64,000 bases of DNA, taken from NCBI GenBank assembly GCA_947498705.1, contig CANMLW010000008.1:1-64000 (forward strand), in the 5' to 3' direction. Below are positions 19,384 to 28,964 of the stretch, piece after piece. The first letter of the stretch is position 1. Each line of letters starts with the position of its first letter. The notes beneath the pieces were generated by a model. That model ran no database searches. It saw nothing but the letters and a program-made list of their open reading frames with translations, and was not told where the DNA came from. The position numbers and the translations under genes are program-made. This DNA is from an uncultured Aquimarina sp. (GTDB taxonomy: Bacteria > Bacteroidota > Bacteroidia > Flavobacteriales > Flavobacteriaceae).

Positions 19384-19984
19384 TCGAAAGAAAATTGATT
19401 CATTAGATCATTTATATAAAATCAATTTAATAAATAGTATATCAGGTTTTAAATCGGCTAACCTTATTGGGACAAGATCTTTAACAGGAGTCACAAATGT
19501 TGCTGTTTTTAGTTCGGTTACGCACTATGGATCGGCTCCTCCTATTCTTGGTTTTGTGTTACGACCAACTACGGTGGTAAGAAACACTTATGATAATATT
19601 AAAGAAACAGGACTTTTTACTATTAATCATATTTACAAAGGGATAATTGAAGATGCTCATCATACATCGGCTAAGTATACTTCTGAAATTTCAGAATTTG
19701 ATAAAACGTTATTAGAGGAGAGTTATCTAAATGATTTTTATGCTCCTTTCGTTAAAGGGTCTCCTGTAAAAATGGCAATGAAATATCTTGAAGAGTATCA
19801 TATCAAAGCAAATGGTACCATTTTACTTTTAGGTGAAGTTTTAGATCTGTATGTAGAGGATATTTTGGTAGAAGAAGATGGTTTTGTTAATTTGGAAAAA
19901 GGCAATATAGCAGCTATTAATGGACTTGATGGGTATGTAACCCCCAAGCTTTATTCGAGATTAGCTTATCAAAGGCCAAAATAA
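19373..19984 (+). CDS. Flavin reductase family protein (FMN-binding split barrel)
   Basis: A 203-aa cytosolic protein of the flavoredoxin/flavin reductase-like family. The N-terminal half has the FMN-binding pattern GTRSLTGVTNVAVFSSVTHYGSAPPILGFVLRP (only part shown here is typical: TNVAVFSSV then PPILGFVLRP) and RNTYDNIKETGLFTINHI. It likely binds FMN and transfers electrons to a partner. It overlaps the ABC1 kinase gene by 11 bases and ends 10 bases from a convergent FMN reductase gene, so two flavin proteins sit end to end. Confidence 0.87.
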   Translation: MHFNRKKIDSLDHLYKINLINSISGFKSANLIGTRSLTGVTNVAVFSSVTHYGSAPPILGFVLRPTTVVRNTYDNIKETGLFTINHIYKGIIEDAHHTSAKYTSEISEFDKTLLEESYLNDFYAPFVKGSPVKMAMKYLEEYHIKANGTILLLGEVLDLYVEDILVEEDGFVNLEKGNIAAINGLDGYVTPKLYSRLAYQRPK

Positions 19985-19994
19985 GAGTTTTGCA

Positions 19995-20648
19995 TTATTG
20001 TCCAAAAGGGTGTATTTTGGATAAAGAAACTAATTCACTGCGAACTTCTTTCAATTTGTTAGCATAAATAATTAGGCTCTCTATCCCTGTTACCAATCTA
20101 GATTGAACCTGAGAAAATCTATGGTTATCTTTTGGAGACCAGTCATTTTTTAAAAAATCTTCTACGTTAGAGATTATTGTATGTAATGGTGTCCATGTTA
20201 AATGACTGTTTTTAGCTGCATATCCTTTTAAAAGAGAAATAGGGTAGGTTCCTCCACCAGATGCAGAAACTCCTACAATAAACCCTGGTTTATGACCAAG
20301 AGGCAATCCTTGAGCAGAACCATAGGCACATAGTAATAGTAAGTTTACAAGGGCAGGAGGGATCATACCTCCCCATTCTGGAACTACAAATATGGCAGCA
20401 TCACATGCATAAAGTCGATCAAGTACTTCTTTTTTGTCTTTATCCATTAATACATTGTCGTTTTCACGACCATATCCATAGTGATCTAATAAGAATGGAT
20501 GCAATGATAAATCTAAAATAGAAGAAGATAAGTTTGAGATAGCTTTTAAAACGTTTTTTTGAATGTATTTAGAAACTTCTAAACTTTTAGAATCATCTCG
20601 TTGACTACAATTAATAACTAAGATATCTAGTTTTGTTTCGATCTTCAT
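19995..20648 (-). CDS. NAD(P)H-dependent FMN reductase family protein
   Basis: A 217-aa flavodoxin-like protein. The N-terminus LDILVINCSQRDDSKSLEV is the phosphate-binding loop and VVPEWGGMIPPALVNLLLLC corresponds to the P-E-Y-N-G-S-I-P-x-x-L-K-N segment that contacts FMN in this family. It would reduce FMN or quinone-like acceptors with NAD(P)H. Transcribed toward the flavin reductase gene and separate from the lptB operon, which begins upstream on the same strand. Confidence 0.85.
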   Translation of the reverse strand: MKIETKLDILVINCSQRDDSKSLEVSKYIQKNVLKAISNLSSSILDLSLHPFLLDHYGYGRENDNVLMDKDKKEVLDRLYACDAAIFVVPEWGGMIPPALVNLLLLCAYGSAQGLPLGHKPGFIVGVSASGGGTYPISLLKGYAAKNSHLTWTPLHTIISNVEDFLKNDWSPKDNHRFSQVQSRLVTGIESLIIYANKLKEVRSELVSLSKIHPFGQ

Positions 20649-20709
20649 AAGGATTAAATAACACTATTAATCTAGTGTTTTTTCTATAAAAAGAAAATAT
20701 AAAAAATGT

Positions 20710-21450
20710 CTAGAAGCTAAGTTTTTTCTTTCTCAACTCAAAGTTTTGACCTAAGTATACTTTACGTACCATCTCATCTTCTGCTAGTTCTTCTGGTATT
20801 CCTGCTTTAAGGATGCTACCTTCAAACATAAGGTAAGTTCTGTCTGTTATGGCTAGTGTTTCCTGTACGTTGTGATCTGTAATTAAAATCCCTATATTTT
20901 TGTTTTTTAACTGCGCTACAATACGTTGTATGTCCTCTACAGCAACCGGATCAACTCCTGCAAAAGGCTCATCCAGAAGTATAAAATTAGGATCTGTTGC
21001 CAGGGCTCGCGCAATTTCTGTACGACGTCGTTCCCCACCACTTAATAAGTCTCCTCTGTTTTTACGAATATGCCCCAGGCCAAACTCTTCTATAAGTGCT
21101 TCCATTTTATGAAGTTGTTCTTTTTTAGAAAGCTTGGTAAGTTGTAGCACACTCAAAATATTATCCTCGATACTAAGTTTTCTGAAAACAGAAGCTTCTT
21201 GCGCCAAATAACCGATACCATTTTGAGCTCTTTTATACATGGGATATTTTGTAATATCGGTATTGTCTAAGGTGATTTTTCCTCCATTTGGTTTAACCAA
21301 CCCAACAATCATATAAAAAGATGTGGTTTTTCCTGCTCCATTTGGTCCTAAAAGCCCGACGATCTCCCCTTGATTAACTTCTAAAGAGATTCCTTTTACT
21401 ACTTTTCTTCCTTTATAGGCTTTTATTAAATTTTCTGCTTGTAATTTCAT
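20710..21450 (-). CDS. lptB: LPS export ABC transporter ATP-binding protein
   Basis: A 246-aa ABC ATPase that powers the Lpt bridge taking lipopolysaccharide from inner to outer membrane. Motifs: Walker [11 protein letters not shown] (about 34-43), signature LSGGERRR, Walker [14 protein letters not shown] and the switch His in ITDHNV. FAGVDP and GERRR are characteristic of LptB. It ends an envelope operon kdsD-tatC-CMD-lptB in which kdsD supplies Kdo for LPS, which supports the assignment. Confidence 0.95.
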   Translation of the reverse strand: MKLQAENLIKAYKGRKVVKGISLEVNQGEIVGLLGPNGAGKTTSFYMIVGLVKPNGGKITLDNTDITKYPMYKRAQNGIGYLAQEASVFRKLSIEDNILSVLQLTKLSKKEQLHKMEALIEEFGLGHIRKNRGDLLSGGERRRTEIARALATDPNFILLDEPFAGVDPVAVEDIQRIVAQLKNKNIGILITDHNVQETLAITDRTYLMFEGSILKAGIPEELAEDEMVRKVYLGQNFELRKKKLSF

Positions 21451-21533
21451 ATCAGAATGACTTCTTTGCTGTTGAGGTGTTGCTATTTTGGATCGGTAAA
21501 TTTACATTATTCTTTTTAACCTTGATGCCAGGT

Positions 21534-21884
21534 TTAATTGGTTTTTGCTTCTAATGCATCCCAAAATTCATAAGCACGTCTCAAATGCGGTATTACAATA
21601 GTTCCTCCCACTAGTGTTGCAATACTTAAAGCTTCGACTACTTCATCCTTAGATAACCCTTCTTTATGGCAAGTTTCCAGATGGTAGCGAACACAATCAT
21701 CACAACGTAAAACAGCAGAAGCTACCAAGCCCAATAATTCTTTGGTTTTGACATCCAAAGCTCCCTCGGTAAAGGCATTGGTATCCAGATTAAAAATTCT
21801 TTTGATTACTTTGTTGTTATCTTCAAGAATACGAGAATTCATTTTTTCTCTATAGGCATTAAATTCTTCTACGATTGTGCTCAT
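21534..21884 (-). CDS. Carboxymuconolactone decarboxylase family protein (AhpD-like)
   Basis: A 116-aa all-helical protein. It has the CxxC-x3-H pattern of the AhpD/CMD fold (LRCDDCVRYHLETCHKEGLSKDEVVEAL), suggesting a thiol-based redox or peroxidase-related role rather than lactone decarboxylation. It overlaps tatC by four bases (ATGA), so translation is coupled within the envelope operon. Confidence 0.87.
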   Translation of the reverse strand: MSTIVEEFNAYREKMNSRILEDNNKVIKRIFNLDTNAFTEGALDVKTKELLGLVASAVLRCDDCVRYHLETCHKEGLSKDEVVEALSIATLVGGTIVIPHLRRAYEFWDALEAKTN

Positions 21885-22717
21885 TTAGAAAGTTTTTGTA
21901 GTTTTTTATTTTCTTTTTTAATAACTGCTTTCGAAATAAAGATACTTACTTCATATAATACAAGAACGGGAATTGCAACAATAACCTGACTTGCTATATC
22001 AGGAGGTGTAATAATAGCAGAAAGGATTAATACGATAACCAAAGCAAATTTTCGATATTTTCTTAAAAACTCAGGGGTTACTAAACCTACTTTGGTAAGA
22101 AAAAACATAATCACCGGGAGTTCGAAAATAAGACCACATGCAATTACAGAGGCCCTTACCAAGGCAATATAACTGTCTATGTCGAATTCGTTAAGTACTT
22201 CTTTGCTTACCTGATATCCTCCTAGAAAATTAATGGACAAAGGGGTAATTACATAATACCCAAAAAGAACACCTAGAAAGAATAAAAAAGAACATACAAG
22301 GATAAAACCTTTAGAGTATTTTCTTTCTTTATCATACATGGCAGGAGCAATAAATTTCCAAAATTCATAGATCACATAAGGAAAAGCAATAATAAACCCA
22401 GCAGTTATAGAAGTCCATATATGAACAGAAAATTGCCCCGCAACTTTTCTGCTTTGTACACTAAAAGGCAACTCTTTAAAACAAAGTCCATCATCAAACC
22501 CCATTAGTTTTGATATATGACACAATCCTCTATAAGTAGGGAAATCTGGTTTTTTAGGCCCGAAAATGATAATGTCAAAAATGAACTCTTTAGCTATAAA
22601 TGCAGCTGTAGCAGCAATAAGCACAGCAACGGTGGCTCTAATTAGATGCCAGCGTAATTCTTCCAGATGATCCAGAAAAGACATTGATTGCGGATCTTTA
22701 TTTGTGCCTGTTGCCAT
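21881..22717 (-). CDS. tatC: Sec-independent (Tat) protein translocase subunit TatC
   Basis: A 278-aa membrane protein with six predicted helices. The N-terminus MSFLDHLEELRWHLIRA is the classic TatC opening that binds twin-arginine signals, and FIAPAMYDKERKY and PDIASQVIVAIPVLVLYEV are family segments. An insertion near residues 50-80 (KKPDFPTYRGLCHISKLMGF) is typical of Bacteroidota TatC. No tatA/B is adjacent. Its start codon overlaps the kdsD stop by one base. Confidence 0.95.
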   Translation of the reverse strand: MATGTNKDPQSMSFLDHLEELRWHLIRATVAVLIAATAAFIAKEFIFDIIIFGPKKPDFPTYRGLCHISKLMGFDDGLCFKELPFSVQSRKVAGQFSVHIWTSITAGFIIAFPYVIYEFWKFIAPAMYDKERKYSKGFILVCSFLFFLGVLFGYYVITPLSINFLGGYQVSKEVLNEFDIDSYIALVRASVIACGLIFELPVIMFFLTKVGLVTPEFLRKYRKFALVIVLILSAIITPPDIASQVIVAIPVLVLYEVSIFISKAVIKKENKKLQKLSK

Positions 22718-23685
22718 TATATAATACCTTCTTTCATTAAATCATGGATGTGTAAAAAGCCTGCATATTTACCATTTTCTTCGGCTAATAATTGTGAAAT
22801 AGAATATTCTTCCAGTTTTTCAAGCGCGTCAATTGCCATAGCATTGTTGTCAATACTTTTTGGATGGGGTGACATTATATCTTTAGCAGTTAATCCATCA
22901 AAAGAAGCCGTGTTTGTTGTAAGCATTCTACGAAGATCTCCATCTGTAATTATACCCTGTATAACTCCATTTTCGGTCACTGCTGTAGCTCCAAGTCTTT
23001 TTTCTGTCATTTCTACAATAACTGTATTAATATTAGAATCTGGAGACACTTCTGGTTTTTCATTTCTAGCCGTAATATCACTTACACGTAGATATAATTT
23101 TTTCCCTAAGGCACCTCCTGGATGGTATTTTGCAAAATCACGACTCGAGAATCCTTGCAAATGAAGTAAACAAACAGCAATAGCATCTCCAATAACCAAC
23201 TGTGCTGTGGTACTTGTTGTAGGAGCTAAGTTGTTGGGGCATGCTTCTTTTTCTACATAGGCATGAAGTGTAAAATCGGCCTCCTGTCCAAGAAAAGAAT
23301 CTTTGTTGGCAGTAATACCGATCAACGTATTTTTAAAATTTTTGATCAGAGGCACCAGAACTTTAATTTCAGGAGTGTTACCGCTTTTAGAGATACAAAT
23401 AACAATATCATCTTCCAAAATGGTACCTAAATCACCATGAATAGCATCTGCAGCATGCATAAATACGGCAGGAGTGCCAGTAGAGTTCATTGTGGCCACA
23501 ATTTTGGTAGCAATTATAGCACTTTTACCAATACCGGTTATGATTACTCTACCTTTAGAGTTATGTATGGTTTCAATAGCTTTAGAAAACTCATCGTCAA
23601 TAAGTTCTTCTAGATATGCAATTGCACGAGCTTCTTCAGCAATTGTTTTTTTGGCATAGGCCATTATAGTTTCTTGGGTGTTCAA
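22717..23685 (-). CDS. kdsD: D-arabinose 5-phosphate isomerase (KpsF/GutQ family)
   Basis: A 322-aa enzyme converting ribulose 5-phosphate to arabinose 5-phosphate for Kdo synthesis. An N-terminal SIS domain (GIGKSAIIATKIVATMNSTG, then HGDLG and ISKSGNTPE) is followed by two CBS domains (about 205-322). Length and order match KdsD. It leads the operon with tatC, a CMD protein and lptB. A TACCTTTG -7 box lies about 55 bases upstream. Confidence 0.94.
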   Translation of the reverse strand: MNTQETIMAYAKKTIAEEARAIAYLEELIDDEFSKAIETIHNSKGRVIITGIGKSAIIATKIVATMNSTGTPAVFMHAADAIHGDLGTILEDDIVICISKSGNTPEIKVLVPLIKNFKNTLIGITANKDSFLGQEADFTLHAYVEKEACPNNLAPTTSTTAQLVIGDAIAVCLLHLQGFSSRDFAKYHPGGALGKKLYLRVSDITARNEKPEVSPDSNINTVIVEMTEKRLGATAVTENGVIQGIITDGDLRRMLTTNTASFDGLTAKDIMSPHPKSIDNNAMAIDALEKLEEYSISQLLAEENGKYAGFLHIHDLMKEGII

Positions 23686-23740
23686 AATTTAATAATTTTG
23701 TGTGTTATTTAATTAAAGATTTTATTATCTTTAATATGCG

Positions 23741-23748
23741 CAAAGGTA
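23741..23748 (-). promoter_or_regulatory. -7 promoter element of the kdsD operon
   Basis: On the minus strand the bases read TACCTTTGC, a perfect match to the Bacteroidota TAnnTTTG box. Transcription would begin near 23735, about 50 bases before the kdsD start. No clear TTTG -33 box is visible. Confidence 0.55.
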
Positions 23749-23808
23749 TGCAATACCTAATTAATTTTAAATAGTCATAAAAAAAAGCATTTAAAGTTCT
23801 GCTTTGCT

Positions 23809-23816
23809 TATATTTG
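23809..23816 (+). promoter_or_regulatory. -7 promoter element of recQ
   Basis: TATATTTG, matching the Bacteroidota -7 consensus, about 100 bases before the recQ ATG. A TTTA at about 23790 could be a weak -33 box. Confidence 0.45.
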
Positions 23817-23919
23817 ACATGTGAAATTAAAATGTAAAATGCACTAAATCTGTATTTGGGGAAATAGGTTTTGGTGTTAGAGATTCTTTATTTAATTGGA
23901 TATAAAAGTAAAAGGTTTA

Positions 23920-26124
23920 ATGAGTTTGAATGAAACTGACTTGCAAAGTGCATTAAAAACCCACTTTGGATTTAGTCAATTTAGAGGATTACAGGAAAAG
24001 GTAATACAAAGTATTCTTAACAAGCAAAATACTTTTGTGATAATGCCTACAGGAGGAGGAAAATCCCTATGTTATCAACTTCCTGCTTTGATGTGTAAAG
24101 GTACAGCGATCGTAGTGTCACCTTTGATTGCCTTGATGAAAAATCAAGTAGATGCAATTCGTGGTATTTCATCTATAGATGGAATAGCGCATGTGCTTAA
24201 TTCTTCCCTTAACAAATCTGAAGTTAAGAGAGTAAAGGAAGATATTATTAATGGAGTTACCAAACTTCTATATGTGGCTCCAGAATCATTAACTAAAGAA
24301 GAATATGTTGATTTTCTAAAATCTCAGGAAATTTCTTTTTTGGCAATTGATGAAGCGCATTGTATAAGTGAGTGGGGGCATGACTTTAGACCCGAATACA
24401 GAAATCTACGTAATATCATACAGCGAATTGGATCAGAGATACCAATTATAGGACTTACTGCAACTGCAACTCCCAAGGTACAAGAAGATATTCTTAAAAA
24501 TTTAGGCATGAGTAATGCCAATACATTTAAAGCATCTTTTAATCGACCTAATTTATTTTATGAAATACGCCCCAAGACAAAAAATGTAGATGCAGATATT
24601 ACTCGTTTTGTAAAACAAAATGGAGGAAAAAGCGGTATTATATACTGTCTAAGTAGAAAGAGAGTAGAAGAGTTAGCACAAACTTTAGAGGTAAATGGTG
24701 TAAAAGCAGTACCATATCATGCAGGTTTAGATGCTAAAACAAGAGCAAAACACCAAGACATGTTTTTGATGGAGGATGTAGATGTGGTGGTTGCTACAAT
24801 TGCTTTTGGAATGGGTATAGATAAACCAGATGTGCGTTTTGTTATCCATCATGATATGCCCAAAAGTATAGAGAGTTACTACCAGGAAACAGGTCGTGCA
24901 GGTCGTGATGGAGGAGAAGGACATTGTTTGGCGTACTATGCCTATAAAGATATCGAGAAACTAGAAAAGTTTATGAGCGGTAAACCTGTTGCAGAACAGG
25001 AAATTGGTCATGCACTTTTACAAGAAATAGTTGCTTTTGCAGAAACATCAATATCCAGAAGAAAATTTATACTTCATTATTTTGGAGAAGAGTTTGATGA
25101 CAAAAATGGGGAAGGTGCAGATATGGATGATAATGTGCGTAACCCAAAAAAGAAAATAGAAGCAAAAGATGAGGTAAAATTACTTCTTAAGGTAGTTTCC
25201 AAAACAGGAGAGATTTATAAATCAAAAGATTTGGTGAATACGCTGGTAGGAAAAAGTAATGCGCTCATTATTTCTCATAAAACACATGAACAACCATTTT
25301 TTGGTACAGGTAAAGATAGAGAAGATAAATACTGGATGGCGTTGGTTCGACAGGTATTAGTTTCTGGATACTTAAGAAAAGATATAGAGACCTATGGTGT
25401 AATTAGAATTACTAAGGCAGGAAAAGAGTTTATTGATAATCCTGTTAGTTTTATGATGACAGAAGATCATGTGTATGATGAGACAACAGATGATTCTATA
25501 ATTACCGCTGCAAAATCTGGCAATAAAGGAGGAAGCGATGATAAATTAGCAAGTATGCTAAGAGATCTACGCAAAAAAGTAGCAAAAAAGTTAGGTGTTC
25601 CTCCATTTGTGGTGTTTCAAGACCCATCGATCGATGATATGGCCTTGAAATATCCTATTTCTATGGAAGAACTCGGAAATGTTCATGGAGTAGGAGAAGG
25701 AAAAGCAAAAAAATACGGAAAAGAATTTGTCGCTCTCATAGGAAAGTATGTAGAAGAAAATGATATTATGAGGCCCGATGATTTTGTGGTTAAAAGTACA
25801 GGAGCCAATAGTGGACTTAAACTATACATCATACAAAATGTAGATCGTAAACTACCTCTTGATGATATAGCAGCGGCAAAAGGGATGGATATGACAGAGT
25901 TCATAAAAGAAATGGAGGCAATTGTATATAGTGGTACAAAACTTAATATAGATTATTGGGTAGATGAAGTTCTTGATGAAGATCAGCAAGAAGAGATCCA
26001 TGAATACTTTCTAGAAGCAGAAAATGATAAGATTGATGTTGCAATAGAAGAGTTTGATGGCGATTATGATGATGAAGAGCTACGTCTATATCGTATTAAA
26101 TTTATTAGCGAAGTAGCGAATTAG
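23920..26124 (+). CDS. recQ: ATP-dependent DNA helicase RecQ
   Basis: A 734-aa 3'-5' DNA helicase. Motifs: Walker A MPTGGGKSLCYQLPA, DEAH box LAIDEAHCISEWGHDFRPEY, motif III GLTATATP and motif VI QETGRAGRDG. An RQC-type Zn/winged-helix region follows (about 370-530), then an HRDC-like domain (LRKKVAKKLGVPPFVVFQD, about 555-640) and an acidic C-terminal tail region. I started at ATG 23920 (MSLNETDLQ) rather than the in-frame TTG at 23896, since the former matches the usual N-terminus. Involved in recombination and replication-fork repair. Confidence 0.96.
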   Translation: MSLNETDLQSALKTHFGFSQFRGLQEKVIQSILNKQNTFVIMPTGGGKSLCYQLPALMCKGTAIVVSPLIALMKNQVDAIRGISSIDGIAHVLNSSLNKSEVKRVKEDIINGVTKLLYVAPESLTKEEYVDFLKSQEISFLAIDEAHCISEWGHDFRPEYRNLRNIIQRIGSEIPIIGLTATATPKVQEDILKNLGMSNANTFKASFNRPNLFYEIRPKTKNVDADITRFVKQNGGKSGIIYCLSRKRVEELAQTLEVNGVKAVPYHAGLDAKTRAKHQDMFLMEDVDVVVATIAFGMGIDKPDVRFVIHHDMPKSIESYYQETGRAGRDGGEGHCLAYYAYKDIEKLEKFMSGKPVAEQEIGHALLQEIVAFAETSISRRKFILHYFGEEFDDKNGEGADMDDNVRNPKKKIEAKDEVKLLLKVVSKTGEIYKSKDLVNTLVGKSNALIISHKTHEQPFFGTGKDREDKYWMALVRQVLVSGYLRKDIETYGVIRITKAGKEFIDNPVSFMMTEDHVYDETTDDSIITAAKSGNKGGSDDKLASMLRDLRKKVAKKLGVPPFVVFQDPSIDDMALKYPISMEELGNVHGVGEGKAKKYGKEFVALIGKYVEENDIMRPDDFVVKSTGANSGLKLYIIQNVDRKLPLDDIAAAKGMDMTEFIKEMEAIVYSGTKLNIDYWVDEVLDEDQQEEIHEYFLEAENDKIDVAIEEFDGDYDDEELRLYRIKFISEVAN

Positions 26125-26159
26125 AGTTTAGAAAAACTTTATTTAGTAATAAAATAGTT

Positions 26160-26208
26160 CCGTTTCAAGTGTAAGTTTATAAGAGACTTAACTTGAAACG
26201 GTTTTTTT
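26160..26208 (+). terminator. Terminator of recQ
   Basis: Long hairpin: outer arms CCGTTTCAAGT and ACTTGAAACGG, inner GTAAGT/ACTTA pairing, followed by seven T residues. Confidence 0.85.
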
Positions 26209-26219
26209 ATTGCTATTTA

Positions 26220-27452
26220 TTATTTATTCCTATTACTTTTTGATAAACTGATAGTAAGAAAAAAGCTAGATGTCGAAAGTGTAGATTCAGAAAGAGCATC
26301 ACTTAAAGCTTCTCGTTTTGCTATGTTTTTATCGGTATATACTCGATATCCAACTTTAAAGCGACCTGCACCAAAGCCCCCTCCATAAAAATAATCTAAA
26401 GTAGTACTCTCTATACTATTAAAAATAGATTCTGTGCCTAAGTCTTGATCTACAGAAAGGCCTCCTTCAAAAAAGACTTCAAAATTAGAACTTAGGTAGA
26501 GATGAAACCTAGGGGCAAAGGCCACATTTATACTTTTAAAATTAAGCTCTGGGCCTTCTGCATCAGGATTTGCAAAATTTGTGTGTTTTGTAGAAAAAGA
26601 TCGATAAGTCGATTCTAAGAAGAAACTTAAATCTACTCCAAAAAACGGAATAAAAGTTTCTAAATAAATACCATACCTTGGTGCTAGAATATCATCATAA
26701 ATTAATGTTTCGGTAGGGTTAAGTTCTGATGGGTGAGAAAAACTAACAAAATCTAACGTACCAATTATACCAATTTTACTTTGATTAAATCTGGTTTTAA
26801 CCATGTATGCAATTTTTGCACCCCTACATTCATTATAGTCTTTAAAATATTTTTTTAAATCTTTTAAAGTATATTCAACCTCAGAAGGGTCTTGATTCTT
26901 ACATTTTAATGATTGTGCCAGTTGATCTCTAAATTGAGTGTTTTCTTTAGGAATTACTTTTTCTCCAACATCTTCTTCCAAATCTGGTACATAATAGGTT
27001 TTGTAAACCAATAATTCTGGATATGCAAATTTTCTATCGGTATAAAAAAAGCGATGTACATCATTTTTAGAATACTGATATAGTGTAGCTTCACTTTTAA
27101 GGATTAATCGTAGAAACACTTTTTTAAGTCTTAATCTCGGGTCTTTATCTTTACTTGATTTTCCTACAGTATCTCCTTGTAAATCAAAGGCCATAATGAA
27201 CCTTTTAAAAATATAATCTTGTCCTACACCAAACTCTTTGATATCTTCAATATTTTCTTTTTTAGGGCTCGAAGAAATTGTTTTTTTCCATTCAAATTCT
27301 GTCGGGTTGGTCTCCCAGGGCATTTTTTTAACAAGACATTCTGTTCGTTTACCGCTATTGTCAATAAAATAACCTGACTTATAGATACTTTGTGCGGTAG
27401 AGACAAATACAAATAATAGAAAAAAAGTTAATAAAGAGAGTCGTAATTTCAT
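26220..27452 (-). CDS. Hypothetical secreted/outer-membrane protein
   Basis: A 410-aa protein with a signal peptide (MKLRLSLLTFFLLFVFVSTAQ). The first half (about 22-200) begins SIYKSGYFIDNSGKRTECLV, a pattern I know from uncharacterised Bacteroidota proteins that describe a surface change or 'function unknown' domain. The second half (about 225-405) has alternating aromatic and small residues (GIIGTLDFVSFSH, RYGIYLETFIPFFGVDLSFFLEST, FGAGRFKVGYRVYT), as expected for an outer-membrane beta-barrel. I do not recognise a function. It ends close to the recQ terminator and is convergent with recQ. Confidence 0.7.
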   Translation of the reverse strand: MKLRLSLLTFFLLFVFVSTAQSIYKSGYFIDNSGKRTECLVKKMPWETNPTEFEWKKTISSSPKKENIEDIKEFGVGQDYIFKRFIMAFDLQGDTVGKSSKDKDPRLRLKKVFLRLILKSEATLYQYSKNDVHRFFYTDRKFAYPELLVYKTYYVPDLEEDVGEKVIPKENTQFRDQLAQSLKCKNQDPSEVEYTLKDLKKYFKDYNECRGAKIAYMVKTRFNQSKIGIIGTLDFVSFSHPSELNPTETLIYDDILAPRYGIYLETFIPFFGVDLSFFLESTYRSFSTKHTNFANPDAEGPELNFKSINVAFAPRFHLYLSSNFEVFFEGGLSVDQDLGTESIFNSIESTTLDYFYGGGFGAGRFKVGYRVYTDKNIAKREALSDALSESTLSTSSFFLTISLSKSNRNK

Positions 27453-27787
27453 TGCATAAACAAGTTTTAATTCGTCGATTTAGAAATGTGTGTAAATAAG
27501 ATAATGTGTTGTGAAAAATTTAGTAGTAGATTTCTGTTATGTTAACAAGAAAATCTTCAACCTTTCTATAACTTATTTATCACAACATTATTGCCTTTAG
27601 TAGGTAATTTTTTGAATTATAATTAATACAAATATCCCAGTATAGGATACATTTTGCAATAGATTGGGTAGAAATTTTACTTTTAAAAAGGTATTGATTT
27701 AAAAAGCTTGAGATAACTGTCTGTCAACAAGAGTCAATTAATTATCTTTGCAGCTTAAATGTTAAAAAACTTAATATATATATTACT
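27453..27787. other. Intergenic region upstream of the cyclophilin-FKBP gene
   Basis: 335 AT-rich bases holding two divergent promoters. For the rightward gene a TATCTTTG box is present at 27743-27750. No ORF, repeat or hairpin of note. Confidence 0.5.
27743..27750 (+). promoter_or_regulatory. -7 promoter element of the PPIase gene
   Basis: TATCTTTGC, a full match to TAnnTTTG, 38 bases before the ATG. No TTTG is seen at the expected -33 distance. Confidence 0.55.
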
Positions 27788-28720
27788 ATGGAAGAAGGAC
27801 TATACGCAAAATTTAGCACTTCAAAAGGGGCTATTTTAGTAAATTTAGAGTATAAAAAAACACCAGGTACAGTAGGAAATTTTGTTGGCTTGGCAGAAGG
27901 GAATATAGAAAATGAAGCTATTCCTCAAGGGAAACCATATTATAATGGGTTAAAATTCCATAGAGTTATTGCTGATTTTATGGTACAAGGTGGGGATCCA
28001 CAAGGTACTGGTGCTGGTGGCCCAGGGTATCAGTTTGACGACGAAATACATGCAGATTTAAAACATGATGGACCAGGAGTGTTATCAATGGCTAATGCAG
28101 GACCAGGAACAAACGGAAGTCAGTTCTTTATTACCCATGTAGAAACTTCATGGTTGGATGGTAAACATACTGTTTTTGGAAAAGTGGTAGAAGGACAGGA
28201 TGTTGTGAACGCTATAGAGCAGGGAGATGAAATAGAAACTATAGAAATTCAAAGGATTGGCGCAGATGCTGAAGCTTTTAATGCAGTAGAAACTTTTAGG
28301 AATTTTAATGGAGCTAAAGCAGAAAGAGAAGCGGCAGCAAAGAAAAAAGCAGAAGAATTGTTAGAAGAAGTAGCCGCAGGATTTGATAAAACTGAAAGTG
28401 GACTACGATATAAAGTATTTCAAAACGGTGATGGAGAAAAGGCAGAAAAAGGAAAAACAGTTTCTGTACACTATAAAGGAAGCCTTGTTGATGGTACTGT
28501 CTTTGATTCTTCTTATAAGCGGAATCAACCAATTGATTTTTCATTAGGAATTGGTCAGGTGATTTCTGGATGGGATGAAGGAATACAATTATTAAAAGTT
28601 GGAGATAAAGCAAGATTCGTCATTCCTCCACATCTTGGTTATGGTCAAAATGGAGCAGGGGGAGTTATTCCACCAAATGCAACATTAGTTTTTGATGTAG
28701 AACTAGTAGGAGTAAAGTAA
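27788..28720 (+). CDS. Dual peptidyl-prolyl isomerase: cyclophilin fused to FKBP
   Basis: A 310-aa cytosolic protein with two different proline isomerase folds. Residues about 1-160 are a cyclophilin: [15 protein letters not shown] with the catalytic Arg, [12 protein letters not shown] and [13 protein letters not shown] Lys/Glu/Ala-rich helical linker (about 165-200) leads to an FKBP domain (about 200-310): [33 protein letters not shown], and [10 protein letters not shown]. There is no signal peptide. Both active sites look intact. It would speed proline isomerisation during folding. Single gene with its own promoter and terminator. Confidence 0.95.
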   Translation: MEEGLYAKFSTSKGAILVNLEYKKTPGTVGNFVGLAEGNIENEAIPQGKPYYNGLKFHRVIADFMVQGGDPQGTGAGGPGYQFDDEIHADLKHDGPGVLSMANAGPGTNGSQFFITHVETSWLDGKHTVFGKVVEGQDVVNAIEQGDEIETIEIQRIGADAEAFNAVETFRNFNGAKAEREAAAKKKAEELLEEVAAGFDKTESGLRYKVFQNGDGEKAEKGKTVSVHYKGSLVDGTVFDSSYKRNQPIDFSLGIGQVISGWDEGIQLLKVGDKARFVIPPHLGYGQNGAGGVIPPNATLVFDVELVGVK

Positions 28721-28742
28721 GTATATTCACCATATATAGAAC

Positions 28743-28773
28743 AGCCTCAGAGATTTTTCTGAGGCTTTTTTTT
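28743..28773 (+). terminator. Terminator of the PPIase gene
   Basis: Stem AGCCTCAG / CTGAGGCT with an eight-base loop, followed by eight T residues. Confidence 0.88.
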
Positions 28774-28964
28774 GGAGTGAAAAGAACATGTTACAGTAAA
28801 AAAGAAATGTTGATGGTAAAAATAATAACAAAATAATGACTATAACTTTACTGCTTATGTAACCTTTTAGATTCATTCTAAATTTGTTAAATATCTGTAA
28901 TACCTCTACTTGAAAGTATTTTTTGTTTATATTTTGATCAAAATACAACCCCCCGAAGATCAAG

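Noticed and set aside
22688-23164. 158-codon plus-strand frame inside kdsD
   Set aside because: Antisense shadow of kdsD; the kdsD motifs and operon overlap make the minus strand the coding strand.
28314-28613. 99-codon minus-strand frame inside the cyclophilin-FKBP gene
   Set aside because: Antisense shadow of a protein with intact FKBP motifs; Leu-rich composition comes from the Lys/Glu/Ala linker on the other strand.
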